Source: Pelodera strongyloides
Taxonomy: Eukaryota > Nematoda > Chromadorea > Rhabditida > Rhabditidae
Assembly (NCBI GenBank): GCA_036852015.1
Contig: JAANDG010000060.1
Span: forward strand, 342,807 to 406,806
Length of the DNA: 64,000 nt
Direction of reading: 5' to 3'
Position 1 is the first letter of the stretch. Every line of letters begins with the position of its first letter. The notes under the pieces are model-generated. The model was not told where the DNA came from. It searched no databases and saw only the letters and a list, made by a program, of their open reading frames with translations. This document shows positions 1 through 17,120 of the stretch, piece after piece. The translations under genes and the position numbers were made by a program.

Positions 1-290
1 TTTATAATTTTAAAGGAAACAAGCTTGATGCATTGAAAAGCTTACCCATTGAAACCAAGAAGGAAACTGAGTAAAAAAACTTTCAGGCCAGGACCCACCA
101 GACACATCCCCAGAGTTCCCTACTCGAATGTGTCCGAGTCTTTGTCGAACCTTGTCAGTTTTTTTTAATTCTTTGTATTTAACAACTCAGGAATGCAGAA
201 ATCCTTGTTTTTATCCAATCCAGAAATACTTGAGAACGTAAAAAGGGGTAGATCTCAAATCGAGTAAGCTCAATAAGAAACAAAATTTAC

Positions 291-5049
<4,759 letters not shown>

Positions 5050-5050
5050 A

Positions 5051-5060
5051 CTGAAAGAAA
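5051..5060 (-). promoter_or_regulatory. 3' splice site just before the MRCK start codon (likely trans-splice site)
   Basis: Read on the minus strand, TTTCTTTCAG ends one base before the ATG at 5049. In nematodes such an acceptor with no upstream coding exon usually receives a spliced leader. A cis-spliced 5' untranslated exon is the alternative. Confidence 0.6.
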
Positions 5061-5091
5061 GTTTAAGTTAGATAGGTTGTAGGTAGCCTTG

Positions 5092-5163
5092 ACTGTGGGC
5101 GCGGCAGTTGTACCTGCGGTACGGTGGTAGCTGCGGTAGGTACCACCATATCGCGCCCACAGG
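5092..5163. repeat. Inverted repeat upstream of the MRCK start
   Basis: CTGTGGGCGCG near 5093 is matched by CGCGCCCACAG ending near 5162, with a GC-rich interior holding further partial pairing (TACC...GGTA). It lies about 40 bases upstream of the MRCK start codon. It could be a small palindromic insertion or a structured promoter element; nothing shows function. Confidence 0.55.
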
Positions 5164-5385
5164 CAAGACTCAACTAATATACGAATTAATAAGAATAGGT
5201 AAAGGTAAAGTTGAATAATGAACGAAAAGATTACAATTATAATGTGAAAGCCATACAGATGGGCATTTTTATGAGCTGAAATTCACTTCTATTTACCACA
5301 GACATCAGTAGATTATAATTATACATCTATGCATGCACAATTATTATGGCTAAGCGACTTGTAGTAAACAAGGGTAGCGGCTAGT

Positions 5386-5560
5386 ATAAAGCGAAATAAC
5401 GGCCGGTTTGTGAAACACATCGAGTAAACGTACACCAGAATGCTTACGCAGCTTATGCAAATGAACGTAAATTAGAATAAAAAATCAAGCTAAATTCGAG
5501 CAACTTTGCATAATTACGTAAGAATTCAGTTGTCTACGATGCGTTTCAAAACGCTTTAAA
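5386..5560. repeat. Family A palindromic element (MITE-like)
   Basis: Starts TAAAGCGAAATAACGGCCGG then TTTGTGAAACACATCG and ends with the reverse pattern GATGCGTTTCAAA...CGCTTTAAA. The interior is AT-rich. The same termini recur at seven or more other places in the window, so this is a small non-autonomous DNA transposon family. Confidence 0.7.
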
Positions 5561-6849
5561 GAAATTCATAAAAAAGCGAGGGAACATAGAAAGTGTCGTG
5601 AGAACTGAGAACCAATATAAGTACTGCTAATTGGTAGGCAGAAACAGGTCATTTAAACATACAAAGTCATGATGCCCGAAACAGAATTCAATATTCAAAC
5701 AAAAAGCATTCGCATTCGAAATGAACAACGTTCACATAACCACGGAAATATGATTATGTTTGGGCTCATATGCTCTTAAAAAACTAGCATTACATTAGAC
5801 TTGTTTAATTTAACATTTAACACACGGTCAAGATTACTAAACCGCCTTATCACTTATCACGACCGGTCCTAAATTAACGCCATTAACGAGGAAAGATCGA
5901 GAGAGTGAGAGAGGCAGAGAAAAAAACCTACTCGAGTTACAACAGTAGAGAATATATATATATAAAACATGTGTTGTTGTTTTTCTTCAAAATAATACAC
6001 ATTTTAGAAGGTCATTCTTGTTTCCACGCTAGTAATGTACATCCAGGAAACGCCATGACTCTGACTCATAACTCAGTAAATTCAGTACTCAAAATTCATA
6101 CAAAATTCAAAAGCAGTCGGCAAAATCCAATTCAACATTCCACGAAAAAAAACCTTACAACCTTGTAATTTTACATTATGGTCTCCAGTCATTTGTCAGA
6201 AATCAAGGCAGTATTCCGACAGAAATATCAAAAAGTAAACGTGTAGGTTCTAGCCCAAAAACGAGATACAACAGTAAAGGTGTTGATTCAAAGTAGTTGC
6301 ATGGCTCGTCAGGCTTCGTCTTAGTCTTGCATACCTTCGACAATCAGCACAGAACCGGATTGCCACCAATCTGTCCCCTCTCTATTTCCCTTCTTTCTCT
6401 AAATCTCTCATCTTGTCCCTCTCTCTCCTCTCCTTTCTTTCTCTAATTCTCTAGTCTTATATTCACCTTTCCTCAGCTTAGGCTCCCTTTGGGTGCGGCT
6501 GACTTTTGGCGAGCCTTCTCACCAAACAACACAAATTTATGCATATGCGCAAGCGGAAAAAACCACCGTCCACAGAGACACCGCCGATGATTTCTCTCTC
6601 TCTCTCTCTTGCGACTATAGCCCACTATAATGTATCACAGTATCACGCAGAATATCAGAGCAAAACGAACCACCAACATTGTTTTTAATGGAAAACAAAG
6701 TGACGCGCGAACAACCTTGGATTAAAATTAGATTACTTGAATAGTTTGAGGTTAAAATATATATTACAAAGTAAGAGACAAGGCTACAGACGGCGCGGCG
6801 CTGATATTTGAAAATTGTAAGCTTTTAAAAGAAAAGCTCGTTGTCGTCA

Positions 6850-6965
6850 GAGGCCGCATTCACCAACATCAGGGAACTCTCCCTCCCTGTTCCCTGAAAC
6901 CCGTATTCACCAACGACAGGGACCCGACCCGGGGAGAGTTCCCTGGCGTTGGTGAATACGACCTC
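6850..6965. repeat. Family B palindromic element (MITE-like)
   Basis: Begins GAGGCCGCATTCACCAACAT and closes with the complementary GTTGGTGAATACGACCTC. Inner parts repeat CAGGGA and TCCCTG on opposite strands, and a second partial copy of the terminus sits in the middle. Confidence 0.7.
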
Positions 6966-7467
6966 AGATGTTGAATCGAATGAAGACAAAACGATAACGA
7001 TCAACGATGTTTGTACAGTTTGTAAATTTTGTTGGCAAACCCTATGTGCACAGAAAGAAGGCAGAATAAGTAAAAACATAGTGACAATGGTAATTGGTAA
7101 TAACGAGGCAGATGACGGATGTTCTCATTAAACCTTAAACCAAATCCAACATTGCGATTGCAGTATGTATTTTATAATGTCCAATTTCCAATTGTAAAAC
7201 CAAACAAATACAGAGCTCGGATGATAACAGCGATATCACGCAGACTAGTACTTAGCTGCTTATTGAATAATATAACATTAACATAACATTTATTACGAAC
7301 ATAAAATGTCGCATAAGTAGAACATATCATAAGAAGGCTTAGACTTCTAGTTGTATCGTTTTTATGCGCAAAAACCAACTCAAATACCGAATCTACAAAG
7401 TCGCCATATTAATTTTTAGAAGATCACACAACCATCACCTTCATAAACAATACCACCTTACTTTATT

Positions 7468-7639
7468 GTGGAAATAATGGCCGGTTTGTGAAACGTATGG
7501 TAGACGACGGCATTTACATATGCTTTGATGTAAATGAAGCAAATTAGGCTACAAATTGAGTTCAATTCGAGCTTACGCTCTTACGCATAAATAAGTAGGA
7601 AAGCTAGTGTCAGTTATACGTTTCAAAAAAGCTTTGTAA
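7468..7639. repeat. Family A palindromic element, diverged copy
   Basis: Contains AATGGCCGGTTTGTGAAACG at the left and CGTTTCAAAAAAGC at the right, with the AT-rich interior typical of the family. The terminal TTTAAAG is eroded. Confidence 0.55.
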
Positions 7640-8125
7640 TGGACCTTGGTAACGAAAGAACAGACTTCCAGTATTACGTGCAGGTGCATTTAAAAAAAGG
7701 CGCATGGCATGATATCATCCGGTAATTTGGGCGGGAAATTTCAGAACTTTGGGGAACTGCAATTTTGTTAGTGTTGATTCTTGATTCACGGTTTCGTCTA
7801 ACATAGAACTTTGATTGTTCGTAAAAAATTTAATTGATAATGTAATATTTTATTACATGATTACATCAAATTTACGCATTTTACTTCTGGATCATGTAGG
7901 ATCACTTAGAAGTTAAATAATAATTTATCAGGATAGAAAAAACTGGTTTAAAACAGTCTACCAATTGCCAGCTAAAATAACGACGTGATGTAATGCAAAA
8001 ATAAGAATGAAATAAAGCTGAGAAAGAGGAGTTTCGACACAAAATGTTCCACATACAAGGGTGGAGCGCGAAAAACTGCAGGGTGAAATGGGGATCAATA
8101 GTGGACACACAGACACACACACTAC

Positions 8126-9222
8126 CGCTCTGGGGGTCACTTGGGCTAGCACGCCGACTGGACAAACGGGGACAACCACAGCCATAAGACAAGAGACATG
8201 GGAAATTGGAAAATTGGGAGGATTTTGAACCAAGCTAAATCGCAATCCAACTTCAATTTGAAAACAAAAACTGGAAAAATCGAAATAAAAGATAATTTAT
8301 CCGCTGATATGTGGCAGCAAAAAAAGGTAACTATATCTTACAACGGACTAGTAAGGAAAACGGTTGCGGCTCCCCTCCCCTGGAACAGTAATTTGCACCA
8401 GGCTTACACCATCAACCAATCAACCTTATTTTCTTGAGTCTTGAATAGCTTTCATAATAGCTAGTCTACCCGTGAAATTTTGGGAAAACAAAAAAACATT
8501 CAAAATTTTGTATAACGAGATGAAAAAGTGAAAAGACCGTTGCATTTAGAAGAGGGCACTCTAGAGCAGCAGACAGACAGACAGGGACAAGAGAGGAGGT
8601 AGGTAGAGACGTAGAGACGCACCAATTTTACAACCGGATCGCACGGTCTCAACGCGCACTAAAACAGACGGGAAGCATAAGGACAAGGAGGAAGAGCAGG
8701 GAAACGATGAGAGCGTAGACGGAACAAGTGAGACCACATGGCCAGATGAAAGATGAGTCACTGAAGCAGAGAAACGGATATAGAGGCAAGGACATAGATA
8801 CATAGATACTGGGAAGGAGACAGTAAGAGCTGAGCAAGCAAGAGTGCTCTAAAACGAATGAGGGATCATATGCAGAATGTGAAGAAACCCGAGAAGGCGA
8901 TACGTTCCATACAGAGAAGGAAAACAAATTGAGTAAGAGCATAAAATGGGCGAACGGTAAATAAAGGCACTAACATATGCCATTCTGTTCAATTCATAAC
9001 AGTCAACATATTACTAATACTAAAATGAGTGTATATGTGGTTGTAACACCATCAACCGTCATTATAGATAGGGATACACTGCGTAAAAACGAGGATCCAA
9101 TATAGTTTGGAACCAACGAACTTCGAACAAACAAACACACCTGGTCACTGACGCACCGCACACAACGGATGATCGTGGCTCAATAGTCCTTGAGCTGGAA
9201 AAGCATGCAGCACGGTCGGGCC
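8126..9222 (-). other. Two isolated exon-like blocks, minus strand
   Basis: Block 9141-9222 has a TTGCAG acceptor, an open frame of 26 codons and an AG/GTGTGT donor. Block 8126-8234 has a GATTTAG acceptor, 36 open codons ending LSSRRASPSDPQS and a GTAGTG donor. Their phases do not join directly, and no partner exons were found. They may be part of the gene described at 10660-11566 or chance. Confidence 0.18.
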
Positions 9223-9875
9223 CTGCAACAGCAAAAAATGTAAGCAAACTTTAACAACCGCGGGATATAAAATATTAGGCTCAAAACGCGTATAGCCCGG
9301 GGATAAGTGGAAGTCACGCTAACAAATAAGAATGCAATTATAAGTCCAAGGACGATGTTCAGAGACAGTCTCCGTCCAAATACAAGACCAAAGAGAGGGC
9401 TATAAGAGTTATAACTTTGCTGCCGACAGCGTAATTTTTAGAGAATGCACACGCTTCACTGCCAGGGACAGAGTTGAGGTGCTGGAGAATACTCACGAAA
9501 GAACAAGCACTGACTTATTGTTAGATTTCTGTTACCACAATTCATATTACCCACTCACTACGCGGCAAGAAAATTGCTTCTTCAAAAAAAAAAGACATAA
9601 ATTGTGCATAATACTGTAAGCTCGTGTGCACTGTACACAATTTTGGCGCCAGCAACTGAACAATTACGGTAACGGTGTGGTAATATAAAAATGTCTGGCA
9701 CGTAGTTGGTTTAGTCGTTGAGCTTGAAACAAAAAAAAAAACCAGTTTATTTTTGTTGGTTATTCCAGTTTATAAAAAGGGTTTTTTTTTTTTTGTAACC
9801 CGTAAAAAAAAGCAATTATATGGTAAAAAAAATCCAGAGAAAGACAACTGACAGTCTGCGTTCGTTTTTGGCGGA

Positions 9876-9955
9876 CCGCCGAGCGAAAATAATGGCGAAC
9901 CGCCTGTCCACCTGCATGGCGGATGTGTCAATTGAATTATTTTCGCTAGGCGCTT
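9876..9955. repeat. Short inverted repeat
   Basis: GCGAAAATAATGGCG is mirrored by ATTATTTTCGC about 60 bases later, flanked by repeated GGCGGACCGCC-like motifs. Probably an unclassified palindromic insertion. Confidence 0.4.
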
Positions 9956-10659
9956 CGCTGTTTTGCTACAAATAGTGTAGCATCCCCTCTCGCCGGAGAG
10001 ACGCAGACAAGGGAGCATTAAACCACGCTATAAACTACGAATTAATAATAAACACACCACACAAATAAACCATATTCATAGACAACAAATGAGGCTCAAT
10101 TCTTTTATAAGCAAACAACAAGTAAACAATAATAAAAACGCAACCAATCGTTCAGTGCAGGTGTTCCAAGATAAATACACTGGCTAAAAATTAGTGTCCC
10201 TATCAGAGGCAATCAGTCCTCCCCCTAGCTCTCCACTCATTTAGCAGACTTTGAAATCAACATCAAAATAAATAGTGAAAATCCGAGTACAACCATCATA
10301 ATCATAGTCCTACTTATACCTAGTGGCACAGTAACCATTTTCGATCAAAAGTAACGTTCGAAGACAATGAACCAAGATAAAGATAGACCATCAACAAAAA
10401 TGCGAAGGAAGTACAACTACCAACCTTATGTGATACAAAGTAAAATATCAAGAAACCGGGAGTTGCCGCGTGCTAATGATTGTCATTGCAGCTACAAACA
10501 TACAAACTCCATTCCTATGATAGGGACACCAGGCAAGTGTCTACATAAACACTAATAAGCATGCCAAATTTTGTAATCAAGGAGCGAACAACTTAGATTA
10601 ATATATTATTAATGAACACAATCTCAATAAAAACTTAATTTGTTAACAAACGGCGACGA

Positions 10660-11566
10660 CTAAATGGCAAAATGTCGGACGAAACAAATAATTTGGGCTA
10701 AGCAAGATGCTCGAGGACGAGGATCGGCGATCTGGCACATAGAAGAATGCAGTGTGCAGCCTTGTGCGATCCTGATGATGAAGTCTAACGTTTCTCCGCC
10801 CATCGAAGGTCCGATTTCCTATTCCCTGAAAAACAACCGCGTGAGAAATATAATTAGAGACGGATACAGATCAAGCATTCTATCATTACTAGGTGCAATA
10901 CATAATATAAAACTCAGCCTTGCGTCTGATTGGATACACGTGCATCGGTTATACGAATGAACGGAGTGCGGCGACTAGGTAAAATAATTCGTCAACAACG
11001 AGCACAAAAAAACGATCAAATGACTCGAAAATACGGCATAGACAAACCTTGTGCATAGTGACATCTTCTAGCTTTAACTTTGTCCTTCGCATAGTAACGG
11101 GCTTGAGACGTGGTTCCCTTAGCTTCATGTGGTCGTTGGCCGTCATACGTTCCCTAAAAAAACGTATACACTTTAAAATTGAGATGACTGCGGGTTCAGT
11201 AAAATGGTCGTTTGAGGAGGGGCGGTAACCTCACGCACACACACCTCTTAACCATCACTATACGTAAATTGTAAGTAAATAGAGTGGGTCGAAACCTCGA
11301 GTTTTTTTTAGCACCCCGTAAGATGTTTGGATATAAACCAATTCGTTCCGTACATATATAAAAAAAAACAATTCTTTCCGCACGCACTGTAAAAAAAGTC
11401 ATATGAAGCTCGAAGATTCTATATATTCCCATTTTCAAGGACGTACCGTCCTTCTTCATCCGTTTACTGGCATGTTTTTGTCGTCTCTTCCTTTCGAATG
11501 ATTCGAATCCCTCTTCATTAGACTGTCTGTGCCTGAACGGACGGCCAACCAGGCTAGCTTCCGAGC
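10660..11566 (-). CDS. Unrecognised gene, fragmentary exon model
   Basis: Three exon-like blocks on the minus strand. The first (11447-11566) reads a charged peptide with FERKRRQKHASKRMKKD. The second (about 11047-11153) reads ANDHMKLREPRLKPVTMRR and then TKLKLEDVTMHK. The third ends at a stop at 10660 and is open in two frames. With the strong TTTTTCAG acceptor it begins GIGNRTFDGRR. With a weak acceptor nine bases downstream it begins EIGPSMGGETLDFIIRIAQG, which looks more protein-like. The first two blocks do not match in phase, so an exon may be missing between them. The basic stretch suggests a nuclear or RNA/DNA-associated protein, but I recognise no family. A real gene is likely here, but its exact structure is not settled. 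Confidence 0.4.
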
Positions 11567-11935
11567 CTAAAAAGAAAACACTCTTTGTTCACCACAAATG
11601 TAGTAAACTACATGGAATAATACGGATATCAACGAGGAGAAATAGCTAAAGAAAGTAAAATGTATAAGTCATTTCATTGAACTCCAAAGTGACCGAATCA
11701 AACGTTTACTTTGTTTCTGAAATTCAGGCCAGGTATGAAACACTGACTTGTTCTTCATACACTTTAAAAATAACAACAACAAATACTTGCACAACAAAGC
11801 AAATGGCAAAACATAGAAACAACTCAAAACTCTGAAGAAAAGTTTTTTGATGAAAATCAATCGGACCGGAATACTGTTCTGTTTGCACGATCCTACAGTA
11901 TATCCACACAATTTTCAACCTTTTTTTTAACCCGC

Positions 11936-12066
11936 GAAGCGCCTACAGTAGTTTGCTTTCGCCAGCGAATTAGGCAATGGAAATATTTTAGCTGGCGGGT
12001 TCGCGGGTAGAAATATTTTAGCTGGGCGGGTTCGCGGGTGCAAATATTTTAGCTGGCGACCCGCCT
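11936..12066. repeat. Tandem repeat, unit about 30 bp
   Basis: AAATATTTTAGCTGGCGGGT and related units, each followed by TCGCGGGT, occur three times in a row, flanked by GCG-rich half units. An unclassified minisatellite. Confidence 0.75.
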
Positions 12067-13784
12067 AAGACGAACAGAGGTGCTATGCATGCAATTTTTG
12101 AATTAGGGAATTCATAAAACGAAGCATGTGGTGGGCATATCAGATGTATAGAACTAAATACGAGGACATAGCTACCGTAAGGAGGAACAATTTAAGTGGT
12201 CGGTTCTTCGTCTAACAAAATTTCACACATCGGTAACTCTGAGAGTTTTTCCTCGAGTGTTTGTTCACAGCTTGGCATTCATTTGCGTGGGTTCTATTTG
12301 TCATCCTCTAGTAAATTAACAGCCAGGGAAGAACAAGAAAAGTACATTAATAACATCCTAATTACATAAATAATTGAGTAAGGGTTGTTAATTTGCACAT
12401 ACAATAGGAGTACAGTAATCCACAAACCTAAAATTAAAAAAAATTAGACATCAGCAGATAGAGCGTAGAGCCTCATATCACTAGCCTATACCTATACTAC
12501 AGTAAGTGCGCAAGAAATTGGTGTTTCTAGGAATTCTCTACTTTTATGGTAATCGCGTCAAACCGATTACGCGCTGTCATCAGAAAACCGATTACAGATA
12601 CTGTAGTACACTAAAAAATAAATAAAAACAGGAGTTTTTCGCCCAAACAGGGCTTTGGTGTTTTGCTATAAATTTTAGGAAATTAGGAACCATTTTAATA
12701 AAAATCCTAGTATTCTGAGCTAGTAATCAAAGCAAAAGCTGCAGTTCGTCAACGAGCTAATCCATAGTAATCTCGTGTGCGTCTAAGTGGGTGGTTTATG
12801 TGAAAGGTTCTCAACGTTTTGGGAGAATTTAGAGCACTTCTATGGCCAGAGACTCGTGATAGACTGTGTGTGGATAGGAGAGGCAGAGAAAAGGTCTTCA
12901 GCCCTGCGCCCTCAGTCTCAGTTCTGTTTGCCTTGAAGGGGAGGACACGGTCGGACATAGACAATCGGAGCCCAGTTTGTAGTTGACTTTTGCACCCGAA
13001 CGACGGGAAGTTCAGCCCGGCATGTTCGGGAAATGGTGTTGCTAGGAATAATATCTTTCCTTTACGTAATGTGCGTGACATTTTGCTTTAAAATTAGCGC
13101 CTTACTCGTTTTTTGGGTATGGCTACAGTACATACTAACGTTCCAGTTTTGCAGAGGGGGGCTTCTACCGATGGTACAACTAGAGCTTTTAGCTGACTTA
13201 CCTCGCCTCCTAGGCCCTTAGGGAGATTTGAGATATAGCATGGTTATAGCTATAACTTTCCATTTTAAAAATTAACAGTAAAACTATTTCTATCCAAGCT
13301 ATGAGGAGTGACAAGAGGTGGTGTGTTTCTATGAATAGAGGATATAAATGGGGAAGCACTTGGTTGAGTGTTTCCACAGGTCCACACACTCGAACCAACG
13401 CGGACAACACACATATAACGGACACTTTACATGGAGAGAACGATTCCCGAATATAGGCAAAACCGACATATTCACAAGGAAGGAAAAGTGACATTTGAGA
13501 CACATAAATGAGATTTAAAGCGGTAGAGAACGTGGTTTTGAACCCCATGCTGGAGAAGCGCATTCTGGACTCGGGACGCTGTGCCCGCCTGCAGCATAGG
13601 TCTGACAAGCCAATCCTAGGTTTTAAAGGGATTGTCAGCATGGGTAATTGCGCATCTCAGCTATCAACCTCATAAATTCGTTTTCCAACTGTACCCCTCA
13701 TGAGTAGGGTGAATTCATAGAAGGCTGGCTATGTGTGACGTTATGAGGACTGAGGTGTGTTGTCAAATTAGCCGTCAGCGATCT

Positions 13785-13979
13785 GGAATATAACGTCTGT
13801 TTTTTTTTTGACACCTATGTGGGACTACTGCATTTCCATGTGTTGTATGCAAATGAATATATTTGACTAAAAAATCACGCAGCTTCGCGCAGTTATATGC
13901 ATACACAGACACACTACATGGGAATACAAATACTGCGTCCAATATGCGTTTCAAAAACCGGCTGTTATACCGCTTTAAC
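13785..13979. repeat. Family A palindromic element, diverged copy
   Basis: The right end reads GCGTTTCAAAAACCGGCTGT then TATACCGCTTTAA. The left end is eroded (ATATAACGTCTG...). The interior carries TTGTATGCAAATGAAT-type sequence shared with the copy at 41756-41920. Confidence 0.55.
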
Positions 13980-14538
13980 TCCGAAATGTTTGTAGGAATT
14001 GCAGGAGACAGTTTAGTGATGTGATTACTTCTAGTACTCGGAGCGATATTTCGGTGAATTATGAAAGTCGGCTCTCATAGTCACTTTATACATATCTCGC
14101 CCACTGATTAAAACAAACACATCGAAATGTTTGTGGAGATCAAAATAAATTGTGGGGGGAAGGAGGAAGGTTGTGAAAATTTGAAGAAATATTCCGACGT
14201 CACTGACTGGGAATTCTAGGGCGGATATTGATATTTGTTGTTAATTATAAGAGTAGAGGTAGACTGCAATATCTCTAAATCTCCGCCAACACTTAGGTAC
14301 ATTGATTTAAAGCTCTGATTGTGAGATAAAAACTTGAACTCAGAAAGCTTTGGTTTCTGGCATCTTTTTTTGGCTTTCCATCATATATACTATACCTAAC
14401 AGACCTCTGGGATTCGCTTCCTAAATGAAATGAATTTATATAGAACAACAATTCAGACTCACAAACATCATCCAAATCTTGCTACGTGTGATCAAACTTC
14501 AAAGAAAACGTTGAAAAGGTCGGGCCATGAAAAATAAA

Positions 14539-14713
14539 GTTTAAAGCTAATTGCTAGTCACTTTGGAAAATTTGCATATGATAAGCAAATCCTATGTATC
14601 CTATGCTAATTTTGCACGATCGTCCACGGCAATCGTACAAAATTAGCATAGGATACATAGGATTTGCTTATCATATGCAAATTTTCCAAAGGGGCTAGCA
14701 TTTCGCTTTAAAG
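14539..14713. repeat. Family C palindromic element
   Basis: Near-perfect inverted repeat: arms of about 60 bases beginning GGAAAATTTGCATATGATAA and meeting at a short centre (ACGATCGTCCACGGCAATCGT). The right end reads GCATTTCGCTTTAAAG. Almost identical to the copy at 56177-56354. Confidence 0.85.
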
Positions 14714-14950
14714 CTAATTGTCAGAGCTTGTAGTTAAACACCGGAAATATGTTGGTACATCAGAAAGACATGGAGAATGTTAGTGATTGTTATCCTGACG
14801 GTCGGTAGGGGCTTCCCGGGCACTTTGCAATGTGTACTCAGCACTGGAAGCGGGCAGAAGATGTTTCCGAGGGAGAGATAGAGGGAGGGAGAGAGATAGA
14901 GAGAGATAGAGGGAGGGAGGGAGAGGAAGGGACAGGGAGAAGACATACAT

Positions 14951-14982
<32 letters not shown>

Positions 14983-15270
14983 ATGCTGGTCTCTTGTACC
15001 TTAGAACAAGCAGGACACTGCTCATGCACACAGAAAAAGGACGAGCCGAAGGTAGACAATCTCTTGCTGCTTAAACATTGACTAGTTGAGTAAGTTCACA
15101 CTTCCACGGGTAAAAGAAAGAACAATTCGCGGAACTGGTAAACGTTAGAAGCTCAGACGGGCGAAAAACGATAGTCTGTGTTTTCAGCATAAACTAGGAA
15201 ATGGGTGAACCCATTTGGATACGGTTCGCTGGTTTTTATCGTGGTTGGTGACCACCTCATGTACCAAGTT

Positions 15271-15869
15271 TCATGGAAAAACCATCATCAGATGATCACC
15301 AAAATGAAATGATTTATTATCTTGTTCGTTAACGCAATTAAGCTGAGAGATCAACCCACGAACTAAAATCGACCATGCACCACTATTCGTAAAATCAAGA
15401 ACGCTCACTTTCGCAGGTCCATCCACTAAACGTGATGGCTGGGTAAGTTTCTCCAATGGTAAGTTTCATCCAAATGGTCACAAACCAGTCATGAAAGGCC
15501 AACGAAGAAGCTATTTGGGTGAATTCTCTGAGTCGAATGCCACTTCAGCGCCACTATTCAATAGTACAATCGGCCATTGATTTGATTGTTTTAAGGTGAA
15601 AGCAATCCGATGATTATTGATCTCTGAAATGTTAGCGATAAGGGGATCGTTTTGTATATTCATCTTATTTGATAGCTCTCCATCATCAAGTGCTTCTCCA
15701 ACGGGTCAAGTGGTGATCCAAATCGCTTTCTGAAAATAGCATCCGATAAATAATATAATTGAGGCGGAAAGAAGTAACCATACTTCAAGGAGTTTGCCTG
15801 ATTGTTTGTATTGATTGATATCATAAAGAAGAGAGTATCTCGTGGATGGGGATCGTTTTCTCTATGCAT
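15271..15869 (-). pseudogene. Decayed coding-like patch, unidentified
   Basis: Three short minus-strand frames follow one another: 15660-15869, then about 15535-15663 (reading NNHRIAFTLKQSNQWPIVLL), then 15271-15456 (reading VSVLDFTNSGAWSILVRGL). Two of them share an NSGA core, and similar short DNA motifs recur to about 16100, which suggests duplicated and decaying copies of one small gene. HRIAFTLK recalls sperm-protein (MSP) folds, but that is only an impression. No splice structure was found. Confidence 0.22.
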
Positions 15870-16496
15870 CTTATTTGATTGCGAGGAGTTTGCAGTTTGT
15901 TCAAAAAAATAATAATAATAAGGGGCTTGCCATCCATCGTAAAGATCCTACAAATATAATAACAAAAATAACAATGAAGTGGAAAGGTGATCGATAGTGT
16001 AAAGGTGAAATGGAAAGGAAAACTCCTAATTGTTTATATTGATATAAAGAAGAGCATGTTTCATGGATGGGGGCTAGGGCCGGCTAGGGGCTTGAATATC
16101 TCATGGATCGAGGGGCGAACGAGATTCTGAGCGATGAATGTGGAAGTGGAACAGAACAGCCTACGGTATATCTAGTAGAATATGCTCCAACTTGGACACA
16201 TCTCTCCTCGCAGCTCTCATGCCTGCTCATGCTCACTCAAGTACGAACTTCAAAGTTCGAATACTGTAGTCATCTTTCCGTAGATTACCGTCGTCCAACT
16301 TTAATGTTTCATAATACGATTTTTTCATGACATCAAAATTATTGTCGATATTCATTGTCATTCGAAAAAAAGGCAAATAGTGTCACGCAACTTTCTGCGT
16401 ACTTTGTTCTTCAAATTATTGGTCGTATCTGCCGTTCAAAAACCGGACATCTTTCAAGGTCTTCGCTCACAGAAATACCTTTGAGAAATATTATGC

Positions 16497-16560
16497 TTAA
16501 AGCGAAATAACTGCAGTTTTTTGAAACATATGTCAGATAACTGCATTCGTTTTCAATACT
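16497..16560. repeat. Family A element, half copy
   Basis: TTAAAGCGAAATAACTGCAG followed by TTTTTTGAAACATATG matches the family A terminus; the other end is missing or unrecognisable. Confidence 0.5.
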
Positions 16561-16763
16561 GTAATGCGCAAAAAAAAAATTCTGCCTAAGGTACCTGGCC
16601 GAACAGTTTGTCGGGGAATATCTCTGTGAGTTCTAGGTGTAAAGAAATGTGGTTTTCACAGTAATATGACTGAAATTCCTTTTTTCTCGTGGACCTGTCC
16701 CTTTAAACTTCTGAACAAATTATGATGTTAGTTAGAATGTGTGTGGCTCTCTGAATATTAACT

Positions 16764-17120
16764 ATTAAAGGGATCAGCTCACCTTAAATTGTGTCTGTTT
16801 TTTTTTTTCTTTATTTTCTATAAGGGAAATAAAAATTTGGAATACAAAAAGTAGTGTTCTATTTCAATACTCACGGAGATATTAGGTGATAAAGTGGTGG
16901 ATTGATCGGGCCGAAATGCAAAAAGGGCAATTATCCTATACAAACAAGGCAGGACAATTGCCCTTTTTGCATTTCGGCCCGATCAATCCACCACTTTATC
17001 ACCCAATATCTTCGTGAGTATTGAAATTGAACACTACTTTTTCTATTCCAAACTTTTACTATCCCTTTTAGAAACTAAAGAAAACAAAAAAAAAACAGAC
17101 ACAATTTAAGGTGAGCTGAC
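16764..17120. repeat. Family D long palindrome
   Basis: The left arm begins at AGCTCACCTTAAATTGTGTC and the right arm ends with the complementary GACACAATTTAAGGTGAGCT, each about 160 bases and nearly identical. The arms meet around a short spacer (CCTATACAAACAAGGCAGGA) between GGGCAATT and AATTGCCC. A foldback or MITE-like element. A partial copy lies at 30257-30410. Confidence 0.85.

Larger units (their letters stand above)
5164..10659. other. Mostly non-coding stretch with repeats
   Basis: No convincing gene is visible between the MRCK start and 10.66 kb. The stretch holds family A palindromes (5386-5560, 7468-7639), a family B element (6850-6965), short CT-rich runs near 6370-6450 and 6595-6610, and two isolated exon-like blocks on the minus strand described separately. 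The rest is AT-rich sequence in which I see nothing definite. Confidence 0.5.

Noticed and set aside
12749..13081. Minus-strand open frame of 110 codons, less AT-rich
   Set aside because: Open in several frames; no splice sites of good quality at either end; no recognisable family.
13210..13641. Minus-strand open frame of 143 codons
   Set aside because: The longest frame in the region, but no recognisable motif. Its right part overlaps sequence with several equally open frames, and no matching exon was found.
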